NCBI RefSeq assembly: GCF_002214605.1
Contig: NZ_CP015193.1
Span: 724,978 to 788,977 of the forward strand
Length of the DNA: 64,000 nucleotides
From: Thermococcus chitonophagus
Lineage (GTDB): Archaea > Methanobacteriota_B > Thermococci > Thermococcales > Thermococcaceae
Direction: 5' to 3'
Part shown: positions 50,682 through 59,361 of the stretch, piece by piece
How positions within the stretch are numbered: position 1 is the first letter of the stretch
Layout: each line of letters opens with the position of its first letter
Notes under the pieces: generated by a model
What the model was told of the DNA's origin: nothing
Database searches by the model: none
What the model saw: only the letters and a program-made list of their open reading frames with translations
Position numbers and translations under genes: made by a program

Positions 50682-50724
50682 CGGCACCACCTGATCTTGA
50701 AAAAAGTGTTGAAAAGTTAAAAAG

Positions 50725-52089
50725 TTACTTGGAGTGCTTCTTGAGGAGGGCAATATAGCTGAGAAAAGTTCCCGTTGAAATTGTGTCTCCAAGCCCAACC
50801 GTTGATACCGGGTTTGGAACCAGCCTTGTAGGCACGACAACGACTTTGTACTCCCTCATCCTGAGCTTCCTCTTTGCTTCCTCGAACCTCAGCTTAACGT
50901 AGTCGCTCCTCTCATTGAAAGGAACCTTAAGCCCAACTTCATAGTCCTCTGGCTTGGTTATGTCGCCGAGAGATGCCCTCGCTGCAGCTAGCGTTGTTCC
51001 GAACTCTAGGCTTTTTGCGAGCTCTTCTTCGCTCAACGGATTGTCCCTGTGGGTTATGTACATGAGGTAGTATATCGTGTGAACCTGAAGTATCTCGAAG
51101 TTGAGCTCATCGAGAATTATCATCCCACCCAGTATTGCATCCTCAATCCTGTTGTAGGTGAATATCCTGTCCGCGAGATCCCTATAGCCGAGAACGCTGA
51201 GTATGTAGGCAATCTCGGCCTCATCCATTCCAACGCTGTCAACGAGCGGGAATATGTTTGTCACTACTTTCTTTCTGAGCTTCCTGTCTTGGATCGAGGC
51301 AAACTCCACGTGAACCTTTATGTCGGCTTCCTTAAGGAGTATTATATCCTCTTTGGCCTTCCTTAAATAGTAGTTTGCATCCTTTCCATCCGAATACTGG
51401 AGCCTTAGTCCCTGATATCCTGAAAGGATAGCCCCATCAACCTGTCTGCCTATCTCTGGGAGGAAGGGCCTGAGCTCATCCCTAGTTTCAATTCTGCTTA
51501 TGCTCTCGAACCTTGAGGACACTATGAACCTCCCCGAGTGGGGAACCTCTATAACTTCCTCCCCAAGCTTGAACTTCATCCCCTTCCTGAACTCGAATAT
51601 CCTGTTGACCTTGAGCGGATCCCCTTCCCTGTACGCCTCTTGGATTGGCTTCAGCTTAAGCTCTCCATCCTCCACTACTGGATACAGAATTCCCTCCCTG
51701 AAAAGCTCGGCAAGCCTCTTTGGTAGAAACGGGGTGTACGCAATTACCTTCTTAACTCTGAGCCCTGCCATGAGGTTGGCTATTATTCCAGCCTGTCCTC
51801 CTATCCTCTCCATGTCGTACTTGAACGTCTCATCGAACCATCTGTGCATCTCCTCGTTTACGAGTGGAACTGCCATTGGCTTTCCGGTTTTAAGGGCGTG
51901 GATTAGCCTTGCGACGAAGTCAATTGGTTCTTCTATTCTCCTAGGATACTCTTCAATTTTTCTTCTGATTTCATCAGCTCCAAAGGAGTCAATAAGTCCT
52001 TGAACTACCTCTGGCTTGAGGTTTACTATTGCATCAACGTTAGCGTTGTAAGCTGTATACGCGCTAAGCCCTCTTACCTCATCGAGCAT
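50725..52089 (-). CDS. pfkC: ADP-dependent phosphofructokinase
   Basis: 454 residues, ATG at 52089 with GGTGAT upstream. Uses ADP instead of ATP for fructose 6-phosphate in the modified Embden-Meyerhof pathway. Signatures: YTAYNANVDAIVNL at 11-24, MERIGGQAGIIANLMAGL near 93, PHSGRFIVSSRFES, VHVEFASIQDRKLR and the catalytic VGLGDTISTG near 432-441 (general-base Asp near 435). The sequence resembles Pyrococcus PfkC rather than the glucokinase. Controlled by the TGM motif at 52094-52110. Confidence 0.97.
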   Translation of the reverse strand: MLDEVRGLSAYTAYNANVDAIVNLKPEVVQGLIDSFGADEIRRKIEEYPRRIEEPIDFVARLIHALKTGKPMAVPLVNEEMHRWFDETFKYDMERIGGQAGIIANLMAGLRVKKVIAYTPFLPKRLAELFREGILYPVVEDGELKLKPIQEAYREGDPLKVNRIFEFRKGMKFKLGEEVIEVPHSGRFIVSSRFESISRIETRDELRPFLPEIGRQVDGAILSGYQGLRLQYSDGKDANYYLRKAKEDIILLKEADIKVHVEFASIQDRKLRKKVVTNIFPLVDSVGMDEAEIAYILSVLGYRDLADRIFTYNRIEDAILGGMIILDELNFEILQVHTIYYLMYITHRDNPLSEEELAKSLEFGTTLAAARASLGDITKPEDYEVGLKVPFNERSDYVKLRFEEAKRKLRMREYKVVVVPTRLVPNPVSTVGLGDTISTGTFLSYIALLKKHSK

Positions 52090-52093
52090 AATA

Positions 52094-52110
52094 TATCACC
52101 TGCAGTGTTA
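52094..52110 (-). promoter_or_regulatory. Thermococcales glycolytic motif (TGM), binding site of TrmBL1/Tgr, at pfkC
   Basis: TATCAC-CTGCA-GTGTTA matches the known TGM consensus TATCAC-N5-GTGATA at 11 of 12 positions. On the minus strand TTAAATAA lies just upstream as the TATA box, so the motif lies downstream of it, the repressing configuration known for glycolytic genes. Only 5 bases separate it from the pfkC ATG, and the ribosome binding site GGTGAT is inside the motif. Confidence 0.85.
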
Positions 52111-52202
52111 TTTAACCACAAGACAATCGTGCAATCCTTTAAAAAACTTTTTCAACCTATTTATAAAGTAAGGTGCCGAGAAGTGTTCAGTCGGTGAGGC
52201 TC

Positions 52203-53207
52203 ATGGCGAGGGATGAAGTTAGGAGAATTCTTCCCGCTGATATTAAGAGGGAAGTGCTCATCAAGGATGAGAAAGCTGAAACCAACCCAAAGTGGGGCTT
52301 TCCTCCGGACAAGAGGCCCATAGAGCTACACATGCAGTTCGGAGTTATAAACCTCGATAAACCACCCGGCCCAACGAGCCACGAGGTTGTTGCTTGGATA
52401 AAGAAGCTGTTCAACTTGGAGAAGGCTGGCCACGGTGGAACTTTGGATCCTAAGGTAAGTGGAGTTTTGCCCGTAGCTTTAGAAAAAGCAACCAGGGTTG
52501 TTCAGGCCTTACTTCCCGCTGGAAAAGAGTATGTAGCTTTGATGCATCTCCACGGTGACGTCCCTGAAGACAAAATAGTCAAGGTGATGAAGGAGTTCGA
52601 GGGTGAGATAATCCAGAGGCCCCCACTCAGGAGCGCTGTCAAGAGGAGGCTGAGAACTAGGAAGGTTTACTACATAGAGATACTTGAAATTGAGGGGAGG
52701 GACGTGCTGTTTAGGGTTGGAGTGGAGGCTGGAACTTACATAAGATCGCTTATTCACCACATTGGATTGGCTTTAGGAGTTGGAGCCCACATGGCCGAGC
52801 TCAGGAGGACTAGGAGCGGGCCATTCAAAGAGGACGAAACCCTAGTGACGCTCCACGATTTAGTTGACTACTACCACTTCTGGAAGGAGGACGGCATTGA
52901 AGAATACTTCAGGAAGGCCATACAGCCCATGGAGAAGGCCGTTGAGCATCTGCCCAAGGTGTGGATAAAGGATTCAGCCGTTGCCGCCGTTACCCACGGT
53001 GCCGATCTAGCGGTTCCCGGAATAGCCAAGCTTAACGCTGGGATAAAGAGGGGGGATCTGGTCGCGATAATGACGCTCAAGGATGAATTAGTAGCCTTAG
53101 GCAAGGCTGTGATGACAAGTCAGGAGATGCTTCAGAAGAGCAAGGGGATAGCCGTGGATGTAGAAAAGGTGTTCATGCCCAGGGACTGGTATCCAAAGAT
53201 GTGGTGA
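52203..53207 (+). CDS. cbf5: tRNA/rRNA pseudouridine synthase Cbf5 (TruB family)
   Basis: 334 residues from the ATG at 52203 after GGTGAGGCTC. Catalytic Asp82 in AGHGGTLDPKVSGVLPV; also LDKPPGPTSHEVV, RPPLRSAVKRRLRTRKVYY and the C-terminal PUA domain (VAAVTHGADLAVPGI, about 250-330). Works with Nop10, Gar1 and L7Ae on H/ACA guide RNAs, and on tRNA U55 alone. Divergent from pfkC; CTATTTATAAAG about 45 bases upstream is the promoter. Confidence 0.97.
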   Translation: MARDEVRRILPADIKREVLIKDEKAETNPKWGFPPDKRPIELHMQFGVINLDKPPGPTSHEVVAWIKKLFNLEKAGHGGTLDPKVSGVLPVALEKATRVVQALLPAGKEYVALMHLHGDVPEDKIVKVMKEFEGEIIQRPPLRSAVKRRLRTRKVYYIEILEIEGRDVLFRVGVEAGTYIRSLIHHIGLALGVGAHMAELRRTRSGPFKEDETLVTLHDLVDYYHFWKEDGIEEYFRKAIQPMEKAVEHLPKVWIKDSAVAAVTHGADLAVPGIAKLNAGIKRGDLVAIMTLKDELVALGKAVMTSQEMLQKSKGIAVDVEKVFMPRDWYPKMW

Positions 53208-53256
53208 ATACTTAATTTTATCTTTAATTATGCCATTTATCCTTGTGGTGGGCTAA

Positions 53257-53508
53257 ATGGAGACCCGAAAGTGTCCTCTCTGTGGTGGTACCATGGTCAA
53301 AAGCAGGAGTAAGACTGGAGGATACGCCCGCTACTTCTGGCAACCGCCATGGAAGAGCAAAACTACCGGGCTTTTAAGGCCTGTTTTGGAGGCTACTCCT
53401 TGGCTTTGCCTTGATTGCGGGGCTGTGATAGCCTATATTGAGGATGAAAAACTCCAAATCTTAAGGGAAGAGTTCGAAGAAGAAAAGCTCAAAGGTGTTC
53501 GGACTTGA
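53257..53508 (+). CDS. Zinc-ribbon-like small protein
   Basis: 83 residues; ATG after GGTGGGC. Two Cys pairs: CPLCGGTM near 6-13 and CLDCGAV near 50-56, which would hold one zinc, with a basic middle (KSRSKTGGYARYFWQPPWKSK) and a charged helix at the end. The pattern suggests a nucleic-acid or protein-binding zinc ribbon; no family name is certain. Overlaps the next gene by 4 bases. Confidence 0.75.
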   Translation: METRKCPLCGGTMVKSRSKTGGYARYFWQPPWKSKTTGLLRPVLEATPWLCLDCGAVIAYIEDEKLQILREEFEEEKLKGVRT

Positions 53509-53873
53509 AGGTTTACGTGATAGGTTTCACTCCCCAAGAAGTTGAAGAGCTAAAGAAAATCCTGGGGATGGAAGTCTTATGCATCCCGGAGTACTGCAGG
53601 GACTGGGTTCTTGCTTCAATAGTATCCCAGGAAAAGCTTGAGGGAAGGAGCGATTGGCACTTCAGAAAGTTCATAATAATCCACGGGGCCACAAATGAAG
53701 AGATCAAGAAGATCCTGGGGGCTGTAAAGAGGAAGTTTAAGAATGTTATATTCGCAACAACCACGCCAACCTCGCTAACTTGGAGGCTTGAGGATCTACT
53801 CAACGAGCTAATAAGGGAGGATGAATACTTCAAAAACTTAAGAATGAGAAGAGGTCCCTATCTAGAGCTCTGA
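53505..53873 (+). CDS. DUF3783-like protein
   Basis: 122 residues from a TTG overlapping the zinc-ribbon stop. Two halves: YVIGFTPQEVEELKKILG at the start and FIIIHGATNEEIKKILGAVKRKF in the middle, the repeated pattern I associate with DUF3783. Function unknown. A beta-alpha type soluble protein. Ends in a 16-base convergent overlap with the lipoprotein gene. Confidence 0.72.
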   Translation: MKVYVIGFTPQEVEELKKILGMEVLCIPEYCRDWVLASIVSQEKLEGRSDWHFRKFIIIHGATNEEIKKILGAVKRKFKNVIFATTTPTSLTWRLEDLLNELIREDEYFKNLRMRRGPYLEL

Positions 53874-54361
53874 CAGCTTTCCTTTGCTTCTACCTCAAAC
53901 TCTCTCTTTAGTATCCCCCTCCAGAAATCCACATCTTTACTCGCAACCTCCCTAGTGTCGTAGATTACCTCGAGCCTGTACTTTTCTCCTTTCGTGACGT
54001 TCCACCAACATAAGTCAATTCTGTATTCAGTGCTCACGCTCTCCCCGGGCTTTAAGTCAACGACGCTTTCTTTCCCTAAGGGTAGAGAGGTTGGAACCGG
54101 CCCCATAAACTTTAACTCTTCGCTGCCCTTGAACAGCCTGTACTTCACCGTTATGAAGTAGATCGGCCTCGCAACTCTAATTGTGTTGTTATCAACATTT
54201 ACTATCTCTATCTTGGCCAAATACTGGTTGTTCTTGTCGTAGTGCAACTTAACTTTAAGATCAACTTTTCCAAACTTTGAAGGCGTAGTCGTTTGCTCCT
54301 GCCCTATGCACCCAACCATTAGTACGACCAACGCTATTAGGAAAAGTGAACCAATCTTCAT
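53858..54361 (-). CDS. Predicted lipoprotein of unknown function
   Basis: 167 residues. Signal peptide with lipobox VLMVGC (Cys near 18) and a short Thr-rich linker (TTTPSK). The mature part is predicted beta-sandwich: VDLKVKLHYDKNNQYLAKIEIVN, SVVDLKPGESVSTEYRIDLCWW, with two late Cys (Cys near 115 and near 164) that could form a disulfide. Four N-x-S/T sequons at most. I do not recognise a family. A TATA-like TATTTAAGG lies upstream. Confidence 0.72.
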   Translation of the reverse strand: MKIGSLFLIALVVLMVGCIGQEQTTTPSKFGKVDLKVKLHYDKNNQYLAKIEIVNVDNNTIRVARPIYFITVKYRLFKGSEELKFMGPVPTSLPLGKESVVDLKPGESVSTEYRIDLCWWNVTKGEKYRLEVIYDTREVASKDVDFWRGILKREFEVEAKESCQSSR

Positions 54362-54411
54362 GAGTGAAAATGTTCACAAATCCTTAAATAACTTTTGGTA
54401 GATGCTAGATC

Positions 54412-54999
54412 ATGCCCCACTACTATTCGCGGGAGCCTCAAACTCCTTTAAAAACCAAAACAATTGAAGTCTGCATTAGAGGTTACTGCTTCAAATTTAT
54501 AACGGCCAGCAGTGTCTTTTCCTTTGGCAAGCTAGATAAAGGGACAGAGCTTTTAATAGAGAGTATGATCCTCAACCCAGGATGGCGAGTTCTCGATTTA
54601 GGTTGCGGCTACGGTGCGATAGGGATAGTGGCATCGAGATTTGTTGAGCACGTCGTCATGACTGACGTAAACAGGAGGGCAGTAATGATAGCAAAGAAGA
54701 ACATAAAGCTGAACAACGTTAGGAACGCTGAAGTTAGGTACGGCAACCTGTACGAGCCCGTCAAGGGAGAGAAGTTCAATTCAATAATCACTAATCCCCC
54801 GGTTCATGCGGGAAAGGATGTTCTTGAAAGAATAATAAGGGAAGCACCGTTGCACCTTGAAGATGGTGGCCTTTTGCAGATGGTTATAAAGACGAAGCAA
54901 GGGGCGAAGTGGGTAAAGGAGGTCATGGAGGACACTTTTGCCGAAGTTATTGAGCTGGCTAAGGGTAGTGGCTACAGGGTTTACGCTGGGAAGAAATAG
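54412..54999 (+). CDS. Class I SAM-dependent methyltransferase, RsmC-like
   Basis: 195 residues. SAM site VLDLGCGYGAIGIVASRF near 62-79, acidic end of beta 2 in MTDVNRRAV near 90, and catalytic NPPVHAGKDV near 124, the NPP(F/V)H-x-G signature of RsmC-type rRNA guanine N2-methyltransferases. A single domain, unlike the two-domain bacterial RsmC, similar to the archaeal MJ0882 type. Probably methylates rRNA or tRNA; the target is not known. Lies just before tRNA-Ser and the ribosomal operon. Confidence 0.87.
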   Translation: MPHYYSREPQTPLKTKTIEVCIRGYCFKFITASSVFSFGKLDKGTELLIESMILNPGWRVLDLGCGYGAIGIVASRFVEHVVMTDVNRRAVMIAKKNIKLNNVRNAEVRYGNLYEPVKGEKFNSIITNPPVHAGKDVLERIIREAPLHLEDGGLLQMVIKTKQGAKWVKEVMEDTFAEVIELAKGSGYRVYAGKK

Positions 55000-55080
55000 T
55001 TATAAACGCATCACATTGAATGGTATCGAGGGTAAAGTTTATTAAAGGCTTAATGCAGGACACCTTCACCGAGTGGGAGT

Positions 55081-55167
55081 GCCGGGATAGCCCAGCCTGG
55101 TAGGGCGCGGGCCTTGAGAGCCCGTGGGCGTTTGCCCGCCGGGGTTCAAATCCCCGTCCCGGCGCCA
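55081..55167 (+). tRNA. tRNA-Ser (TGA)
   Basis: Acceptor GCCGGGA pairs with TCCCGGC (55157-55163); discriminator G, encoded CCA 55165-55167. The anticodon stem CGGGC/GCCCG encloses CTTGAGA, anticodon TGA. A long variable arm (TGGGCGTTTGCCCG) confirms a class II tRNA. T arm CGGGG-TTCAAAT-CCCCG. It precedes rpsM by 31 bases. Confidence 0.96.
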
Positions 55168-55198
55168 GAATTATCCTTATAATTTAAGGGGTGGTAAA

Positions 55199-55645
55199 AT
55201 GGCTGATTTCAGGCACATAGTTCGTGTTGCGGGAGTTGATTTGGATGGACACAAGCAATTAAGGTGGGCGCTCACCGGAATCAAGGGAGTTGGCATTAAC
55301 TTCGCTACAATGGTCTGTAGAGTTGCAGGGCTTGATCCATTCATGAAGGCAGGCTACCTTACAGACGAGCAGGTCAAGAAAATAGAGGAGATCCTTGCAG
55401 ATCCAATTGCTCATGGAATCCCAAGATGGGCAGTTAACAGACCGAAGGACTACGACACTGGTAAAGATCTACACCTCATTACGGCCAAGCTTGACATGGC
55501 CATAAGAGAGGACATCATGAGGCTTAGGAGGATAAGGGCTTACAGGGGTATCAGACACGAGCTCGGTCTACCAGTTAGGGGTCAGAGAACTAGGTCCAAC
55601 TTCAGGAGAGGTCAGACAGTTGGTGTGAGCAGGAAGAAGAAGTGA
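55199..55645 (+). CDS. rpsM: 30S ribosomal protein S13
   Basis: 148 residues from the ATG at 55199 after GGGGTGGT; the open frame reaching to 55124 would run through tRNA-Ser and is rejected. Archaeal S13 with [26 protein letters not shown] at the start (helix-two-turn-helix) and basic [23 protein letters not shown] at the end. Binds the head of the small subunit. First protein gene of the S13-S4-S11-RpoD operon. Confidence 0.98.
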   Translation: MADFRHIVRVAGVDLDGHKQLRWALTGIKGVGINFATMVCRVAGLDPFMKAGYLTDEQVKKIEEILADPIAHGIPRWAVNRPKDYDTGKDLHLITAKLDMAIREDIMRLRRIRAYRGIRHELGLPVRGQRTRSNFRRGQTVGVSRKKK

Positions 55646-55659
55646 TGGGGTGGTGAGAA

Positions 55660-56202
55660 ATGGGAGATCCTAAGAGGCAGAGGAAGAAGTATGAAACTCC
55701 ACCTCACCCATGGATTAAGGAGAGGCTCGATAGGGAAAGAGTATTGATGGATAAGTACGAGCTGAAGAACAAGAAGGAGCTATGGAAGCACGAGACCCAG
55801 CTTAAGAACTTCAGAAGAAGGGCGAGGAGGCTACTCGCTGCAAGGGGTAAGCAGGCCGAGATCGAGAGACAACAGCTACTCGCCAGACTCAGGAGGCTTG
55901 GTCTCCTTCCAGAGGATGCAGTCCTTGATGATGTTCTCTCACTGACCATTGAGGACATCCTTGAGAGGAGGCTACAGACGATAGTCTACAAGAAGGGACT
56001 AGCTAGGACAATGAGGCAGGCTAGGCAGCTCATAGTTCACGGTCACATCGAGGTCAACGGTCAGATAATAAGGTCACCAAGCTATCTCGTCCTTAAAGAA
56101 GAGGAGGACACGATTACCTATGCCAAGACGTCACCCTTCGCGAATCCACAGCACCCCGAGAGGATGATGATTGAGAAGGCTAAGCAGGGTGGTGAGGCAT
56201 GA
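55660..56202 (+). CDS. rpsD: 30S ribosomal protein S4
   Basis: 180 residues, ATG after GGGTGGTGAG. Archaeal S4 with Lys/Arg-rich N-terminus and the S4 RNA-binding domain: [32 protein letters not shown] near 107-138. A primary 16S-binding protein. Overlaps rpsK by 4 bases. Confidence 0.98.
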   Translation: MGDPKRQRKKYETPPHPWIKERLDRERVLMDKYELKNKKELWKHETQLKNFRRRARRLLAARGKQAEIERQQLLARLRRLGLLPEDAVLDDVLSLTIEDILERRLQTIVYKKGLARTMRQARQLIVHGHIEVNGQIIRSPSYLVLKEEEDTITYAKTSPFANPQHPERMMIEKAKQGGEA

Positions 56203-56612
56203 GCGAGGAGCAGGTTAACATTAAAAAGAAGGAGAAGTGGGGAATTGCTCACATCTACTCAAGCTACAACAACACGATCATCCATATCACCGACATCACC
56301 GGAGCTGAAACGATAAGCAGGTGGAGCGGTGGTATGGTAGTTAAGGCTGACAGAGATGAGCCTTCACCCTATGCAGCCATGATCGCCGCTAAGAGGGCTG
56401 CTGAAGAAGCCCTCGAGAAGGGAATTATTGGAGTCCACATAAGGGTGAGAGCCCCAGGAGGAAGCAAGAGTAAGACTCCTGGACCAGGAGCCCAAGCGGC
56501 AATTAGAGCTCTTGCTAGGGCAGGCCTCAAGATAGGTAGGGTTGAGGACGTAACGCCAATACCCCACGATGGTACTAGGCCTAAGGGTGGTAGGAGAGGT
56601 AGGCGTGTCTGA
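56199..56612 (+). CDS. rpsK: 30S ribosomal protein S11
   Basis: 137 residues, ATG overlapping the S4 stop (GGTGAGGC upstream). Signature region: [38 protein letters not shown] in outline, and the basic end [16 protein letters not shown], highly conserved. Located on the platform of the small subunit near the mRNA exit. Confidence 0.98.
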   Translation: MSEEQVNIKKKEKWGIAHIYSSYNNTIIHITDITGAETISRWSGGMVVKADRDEPSPYAAMIAAKRAAEEALEKGIIGVHIRVRAPGGSKSKTPGPGAQAAIRALARAGLKIGRVEDVTPIPHDGTRPKGGRRGRRV

Positions 56613-56645
56613 TCTCTCTATTTTATTTTCGCTGGAGGAGTGAAA

Positions 56646-57425
56646 ATGGCTGAGATTGAGATTCTCGAAAAGAGGGATGACTCAATTAAGTTCATTCTAA
56701 AGGGTGTTCACGTTGCCTTTGCAAACGCCCTAAGGAGGACTATTCTTGCTGAAGTCCCAACGTTTGCCGTAGATGAAGTTGAATTTTATGAGAACGACTC
56801 AGCACTCTTCGATGAGATCATAGCCCACAGGCTTGCTATGATTCCGCTCACAACTCCCGTTGACAGGTTTGAACTTGATGCCCTTGAGCTTGATGATTAC
56901 ACTGTAACCCTCTCCCTTGAAGCTGAGGGCCCGGCAATAGTCTATTCTGGCGACTTGAAGAGTGATGATCCTGATGTTAAGCCCGTAACTCCTGATATTC
57001 CAATAGTTAAGCTGGCCAAGGGTCAGAGGCTCGTGTTCAATGCATACGCGAAGCTTGGAAGGGGAAAGGATCACGCAAAGTGGCAGCCGGGCTTTGTCTA
57101 CTACAAGTACTACACTAAGATCCACATAAGCAAGGAGATTGAGGGCTGGGAAAAGCTGAAGAAGCTTGCTAAGAAGAGGGGACTGCCCATAGAGGAAACG
57201 GATTCTGAGGTTATAGTAACGACAATAAAGCCGTTCTACATTCCAAAGGAATTTGAGGAATACGAAGGAGATAAGATTTGGGAAGAGATAGTGCCCGACA
57301 CTTACGTTTTCACGGTTGAAACTAATGGAGAGCTTCCCGTTGAGGAGATAGTTAGCATTGCGCTCAAGATACTCATGAGGAAGGCCGATAGGTTTATAAA
57401 TGAACTTCAAAGATTAGCTGGATGA
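56646..57425 (+). CDS. rpoD: DNA-directed RNA polymerase subunit D
   Basis: 259 residues from the ATG at 56646 after GGAGGAGTGA. Homologue of bacterial alpha N-terminal domain and eukaryotic Rpb3: [26 protein letters not shown] at 21-46, and HRLAMIPL. The whole protein contains no Cys, so the ferredoxin-like domain of some archaeal D subunits cannot hold an iron-sulfur cluster here. Assembles with subunit L to nucleate the polymerase. Six bases after the stop lies tRNA-Leu. Confidence 0.98.
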   Translation: MAEIEILEKRDDSIKFILKGVHVAFANALRRTILAEVPTFAVDEVEFYENDSALFDEIIAHRLAMIPLTTPVDRFELDALELDDYTVTLSLEAEGPAIVYSGDLKSDDPDVKPVTPDIPIVKLAKGQRLVFNAYAKLGRGKDHAKWQPGFVYYKYYTKIHISKEIEGWEKLKKLAKKRGLPIEETDSEVIVTTIKPFYIPKEFEEYEGDKIWEEIVPDTYVFTVETNGELPVEEIVSIALKILMRKADRFINELQRLAG

Positions 57426-57430
57426 TCTGA

Positions 57431-57518
57431 GCGGGGGTTGCCGAGCCTGGTCAAAGGCGCGGGATTTAGGGTCCCGTCCCGTAGGGGTTCCGGGGTTCAA
57501 ATCCCCGCCCCCGCACCA
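57431..57518 (+). tRNA. tRNA-Leu (TAG)
   Basis: Acceptor GCGGGGG pairs with CCCCCGC (57508-57514); discriminator A and encoded CCA. The anticodon stem CGGGA/TCCCG encloses TTTAGGG, anticodon TAG. Long variable arm (TCCCGTAGGGGTTC region) marks class II. It lies 6 bases after rpoD and about 70 before rpl18e, so is probably cut from the operon transcript. Confidence 0.95.
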
Positions 57519-57587
57519 CACTTTCACGCTCACCCCGCCCTTGTCGGTTTCCCTGCGGCGAGATAATAGCTTAAGGAGGATGGCTTT

Positions 57588-57950
57588 ATGAAGAGGACTG
57601 GTCCAACTGATCCAAACCTTAGAAGGCTCATTCGCTTCCTTAGGAAGAAGTCAAATGAGCAGGGTGTAAAGATCTGGAAGGACATAGCTTGGAGGCTCGA
57701 AAGGCCCAGAAGGCAGAGAGCGGAGGTTAACGTCAGCAAGATAAACAGGTACGCAAAGGATGGTGAAATGATAGTGGTTCCTGGGAGCGTCCTTGGTGCT
57801 GGAAGGCTTGAGAAAAAGGTTATAGTTGCGGCATGGAAGTTCAGTGAAACAGCGAAGAAGAAGATCGTGGAGGCAGGAGGGGAGGCAATAACAATTGAGG
57901 AGCTCGTCGAGAGGAACCCGAAGGGAAGTGGAGTAAGGATAATGGAGTGA
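57588..57950 (+). CDS. rpl18e: 50S ribosomal protein L18e
   Basis: 120 residues; GGAGG a few bases before the ATG. Archaeal/eukaryotic L18e, related to bacterial L15: [31 protein letters not shown] and [23 protein letters not shown] in outline. Head of the L18e-L13-S9-RpoN cluster. Confidence 0.97.
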   Translation: MKRTGPTDPNLRRLIRFLRKKSNEQGVKIWKDIAWRLERPRRQRAEVNVSKINRYAKDGEMIVVPGSVLGAGRLEKKVIVAAWKFSETAKKKIVEAGGEAITIEELVERNPKGSGVRIME

Positions 57951-57956
57951 TGGGCC

Positions 57957-58385
57957 ATGAGGATTATTAACGCTGATGGTTTAATCCTTGGAAGGCTCGC
58001 TTCAAAGGTTGCAAAGATGCTCCTTGAGGGCGAGGAGGTTGTAATAGTCAACGCTGAGAAGGCGGTAATAACGGGCAACAGGGATGTTATATTCAAGAAG
58101 TACAAGCAGAGGACAGGACTTAGAACTCTCACGAACCCCAGAAGAGGTCCCTTTTACCCAAAGAGGAGTGATGAAATAGTTAGGAGGACCATTAGGGGAA
58201 TGCTTCCATGGAAGACTGACAGGGGGAGGAAGGCCTTCAAGAGGCTTAAGGTCTACGTCGGCGTTCCAAAGGAGTTCCAGGGGAAGCAGCTTGAGACAAT
58301 AATGGAGGCTCACGTTTCAAGACTCTCAAGGCCGAAGTATGTTACAGTTGGAGAGGTAGCCAAGTTCTTAGGAGGAAAGTTCTGA
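57957..58385 (+). CDS. rplM: 50S ribosomal protein L13
   Basis: 142 residues, ATG 6 bases after the L18e stop. Signatures: [37 protein letters not shown] in outline, and [28 protein letters not shown]. Shorter C-terminus than bacterial L13, as usual in archaea. A 10-base gap to rpsI. Confidence 0.98.
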   Translation: MRIINADGLILGRLASKVAKMLLEGEEVVIVNAEKAVITGNRDVIFKKYKQRTGLRTLTNPRRGPFYPKRSDEIVRRTIRGMLPWKTDRGRKAFKRLKVYVGVPKEFQGKQLETIMEAHVSRLSRPKYVTVGEVAKFLGGKF

Positions 58386-58395
58386 GGTGGTGTGA

Positions 58396-58803
58396 ATGAG
58401 GATCATCCAGACTACTGGTAAGAGGAAGACTGCTATCGCGAGGGCAGTTATTAGGGAAGGTAAGGGCAGGGTTAGGATCAACGGGAAGCCAGTTGAAATT
58501 ATCGAGCCAGAGATTGCAAGGTTCACGATCCTTGAGCCCCTAATCCTTGCTGGGGAGGAGATATGGAACAGCGTTGATATCGACGTTAAGGTTCAGGGTG
58601 GAGGTTTCATGGGTCAGGCTGAGGCCGCTAGGATTGCAATAGCTAGGGCATTAGTAGAGTGGACTGGGGACATGAACCTCAAGGAGAAGTTCATGAAGTA
58701 CGACAGGACAATGCTCGTTGGAGATCCAAGAAGGACGGAACCTCACAAGCCCAACAGGTCAACCAAGGGTCCGAGAGCGAAGAGGCAGAAGAGCTATCGT
58801 TGA
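58396..58803 (+). CDS. rpsI: 30S ribosomal protein S9
   Basis: 135 residues; GAGGTGGTG before the ATG. S9 signatures: [29 protein letters not shown] in outline, [20 protein letters not shown], and the basic tail [11 protein letters not shown] that reaches the P-site tRNA. Followed by a 59-base gap with a TTTTAAAAAC promoter-like element before rpoN. Confidence 0.98.
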   Translation: MRIIQTTGKRKTAIARAVIREGKGRVRINGKPVEIIEPEIARFTILEPLILAGEEIWNSVDIDVKVQGGGFMGQAEAARIAIARALVEWTGDMNLKEKFMKYDRTMLVGDPRRTEPHKPNRSTKGPRAKRQKSYR

Positions 58804-58862
58804 TCTCCCTCCGTTAATTTTAAAAACTCTTTATTATCGAAAAGCGAGTGGGGTGTTAGTCC

Positions 58863-59060
58863 TTGATAATCCCCGTGAGATGCTTTACCTGTGGGAAGGT
58901 AATTGGAGATAAGTATTACGAGTTCAAGAAAAGGGTTGAGGCCGGGGAGGATCCCGAGAAGGTGCTTGATGACCTTGGTCTTGAGAGATACTGTTGCAGG
59001 AGAATGCTCCTCAGTCACGTCGAGTTAATCGATGAGATAATGCACTACAGAGTTTATTAA
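58863..59060 (+). CDS. rpoN: DNA-directed RNA polymerase subunit N
   Basis: 65 residues from a TTG at 58863 after GGGGTGTTAG; its homologue is Rpb10. Zinc site C7-x2-C10 and adjacent C44-C45 ([11 protein letters not shown] ... RYCCRRML), the atypical CX2C...CC arrangement of the family. Helps dock the D/L platform. Confidence 0.97.
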   Translation: MIIPVRCFTCGKVIGDKYYEFKKRVEAGEDPEKVLDDLGLERYCCRRMLLSHVELIDEIMHYRVY

Positions 59061-59084
59061 AAACCAGCCTTTCTTTGTTTAGGC

Positions 59085-59161
59085 GGGGCCGTGGGGTAGC
59101 TTGGCTATCCTCCCGGCCTGGGGCGCCGGTGACCCGGGTTCAAATCCCGGCGGCCCCACCA
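59085..59161 (+). tRNA. tRNA-Pro (GGG)
   Basis: Acceptor GGGGCCG pairs with CGGCCCC (59151-59157); discriminator A, encoded CCA. The anticodon stem CCGGC/GCCGG encloses CTGGGGC, anticodon GGG. T arm CCGGG-TTCAAAT-CCCGG. Sits between rpoN and rpoK; TTTATTAAAAACC just upstream can be its own promoter. Confidence 0.96.
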
Positions 59162-59181
59162 AAATTTTAGAGGTGATGTCC

Positions 59182-59355
59182 GTGTTCAAGTACACGAGGT
59201 TTGAAAAAGCTAGGATTATAGGTGCGAGGGCCCTCCAGATAGCAATGGGAGCGCCTGTCCTTATAGACGTCCCAGAGGGAATAACTCCTCTTGATGCCGC
59301 AATCATGGAGTTCGAAAAGGGCGTGATACCAATAACAGTAATTAGGCCGAGCTGA
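59182..59355 (+). CDS. rpoK: DNA-directed RNA polymerase subunit K
   Basis: 57 residues from the GTG at 59182, which has GAGGTGA at a normal 5-base distance; the ATG at 59176 is too close to that site. Homologue of Rpb6 and bacterial omega: [27 protein letters not shown] at the start, with the conserved GARALQ-xxxGA motif. Stabilises the largest subunit. Six bases before the enolase-like gene. Confidence 0.96.
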   Translation: MFKYTRFEKARIIGARALQIAMGAPVLIDVPEGITPLDAAIMEFEKGVIPITVIRPS

Positions 59356-59361
59356 TGCAGA

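Noticed and set aside
55124-55198. N-terminal extension of S13 upstream of 55199
   Set aside because: It would lie within tRNA-Ser; the start after GGGGTGGT gives normal S13.
59101-59181. N-terminal extension of RpoK
   Set aside because: It translates tRNA-Pro sequence; the family starts at FKYTRFEK.
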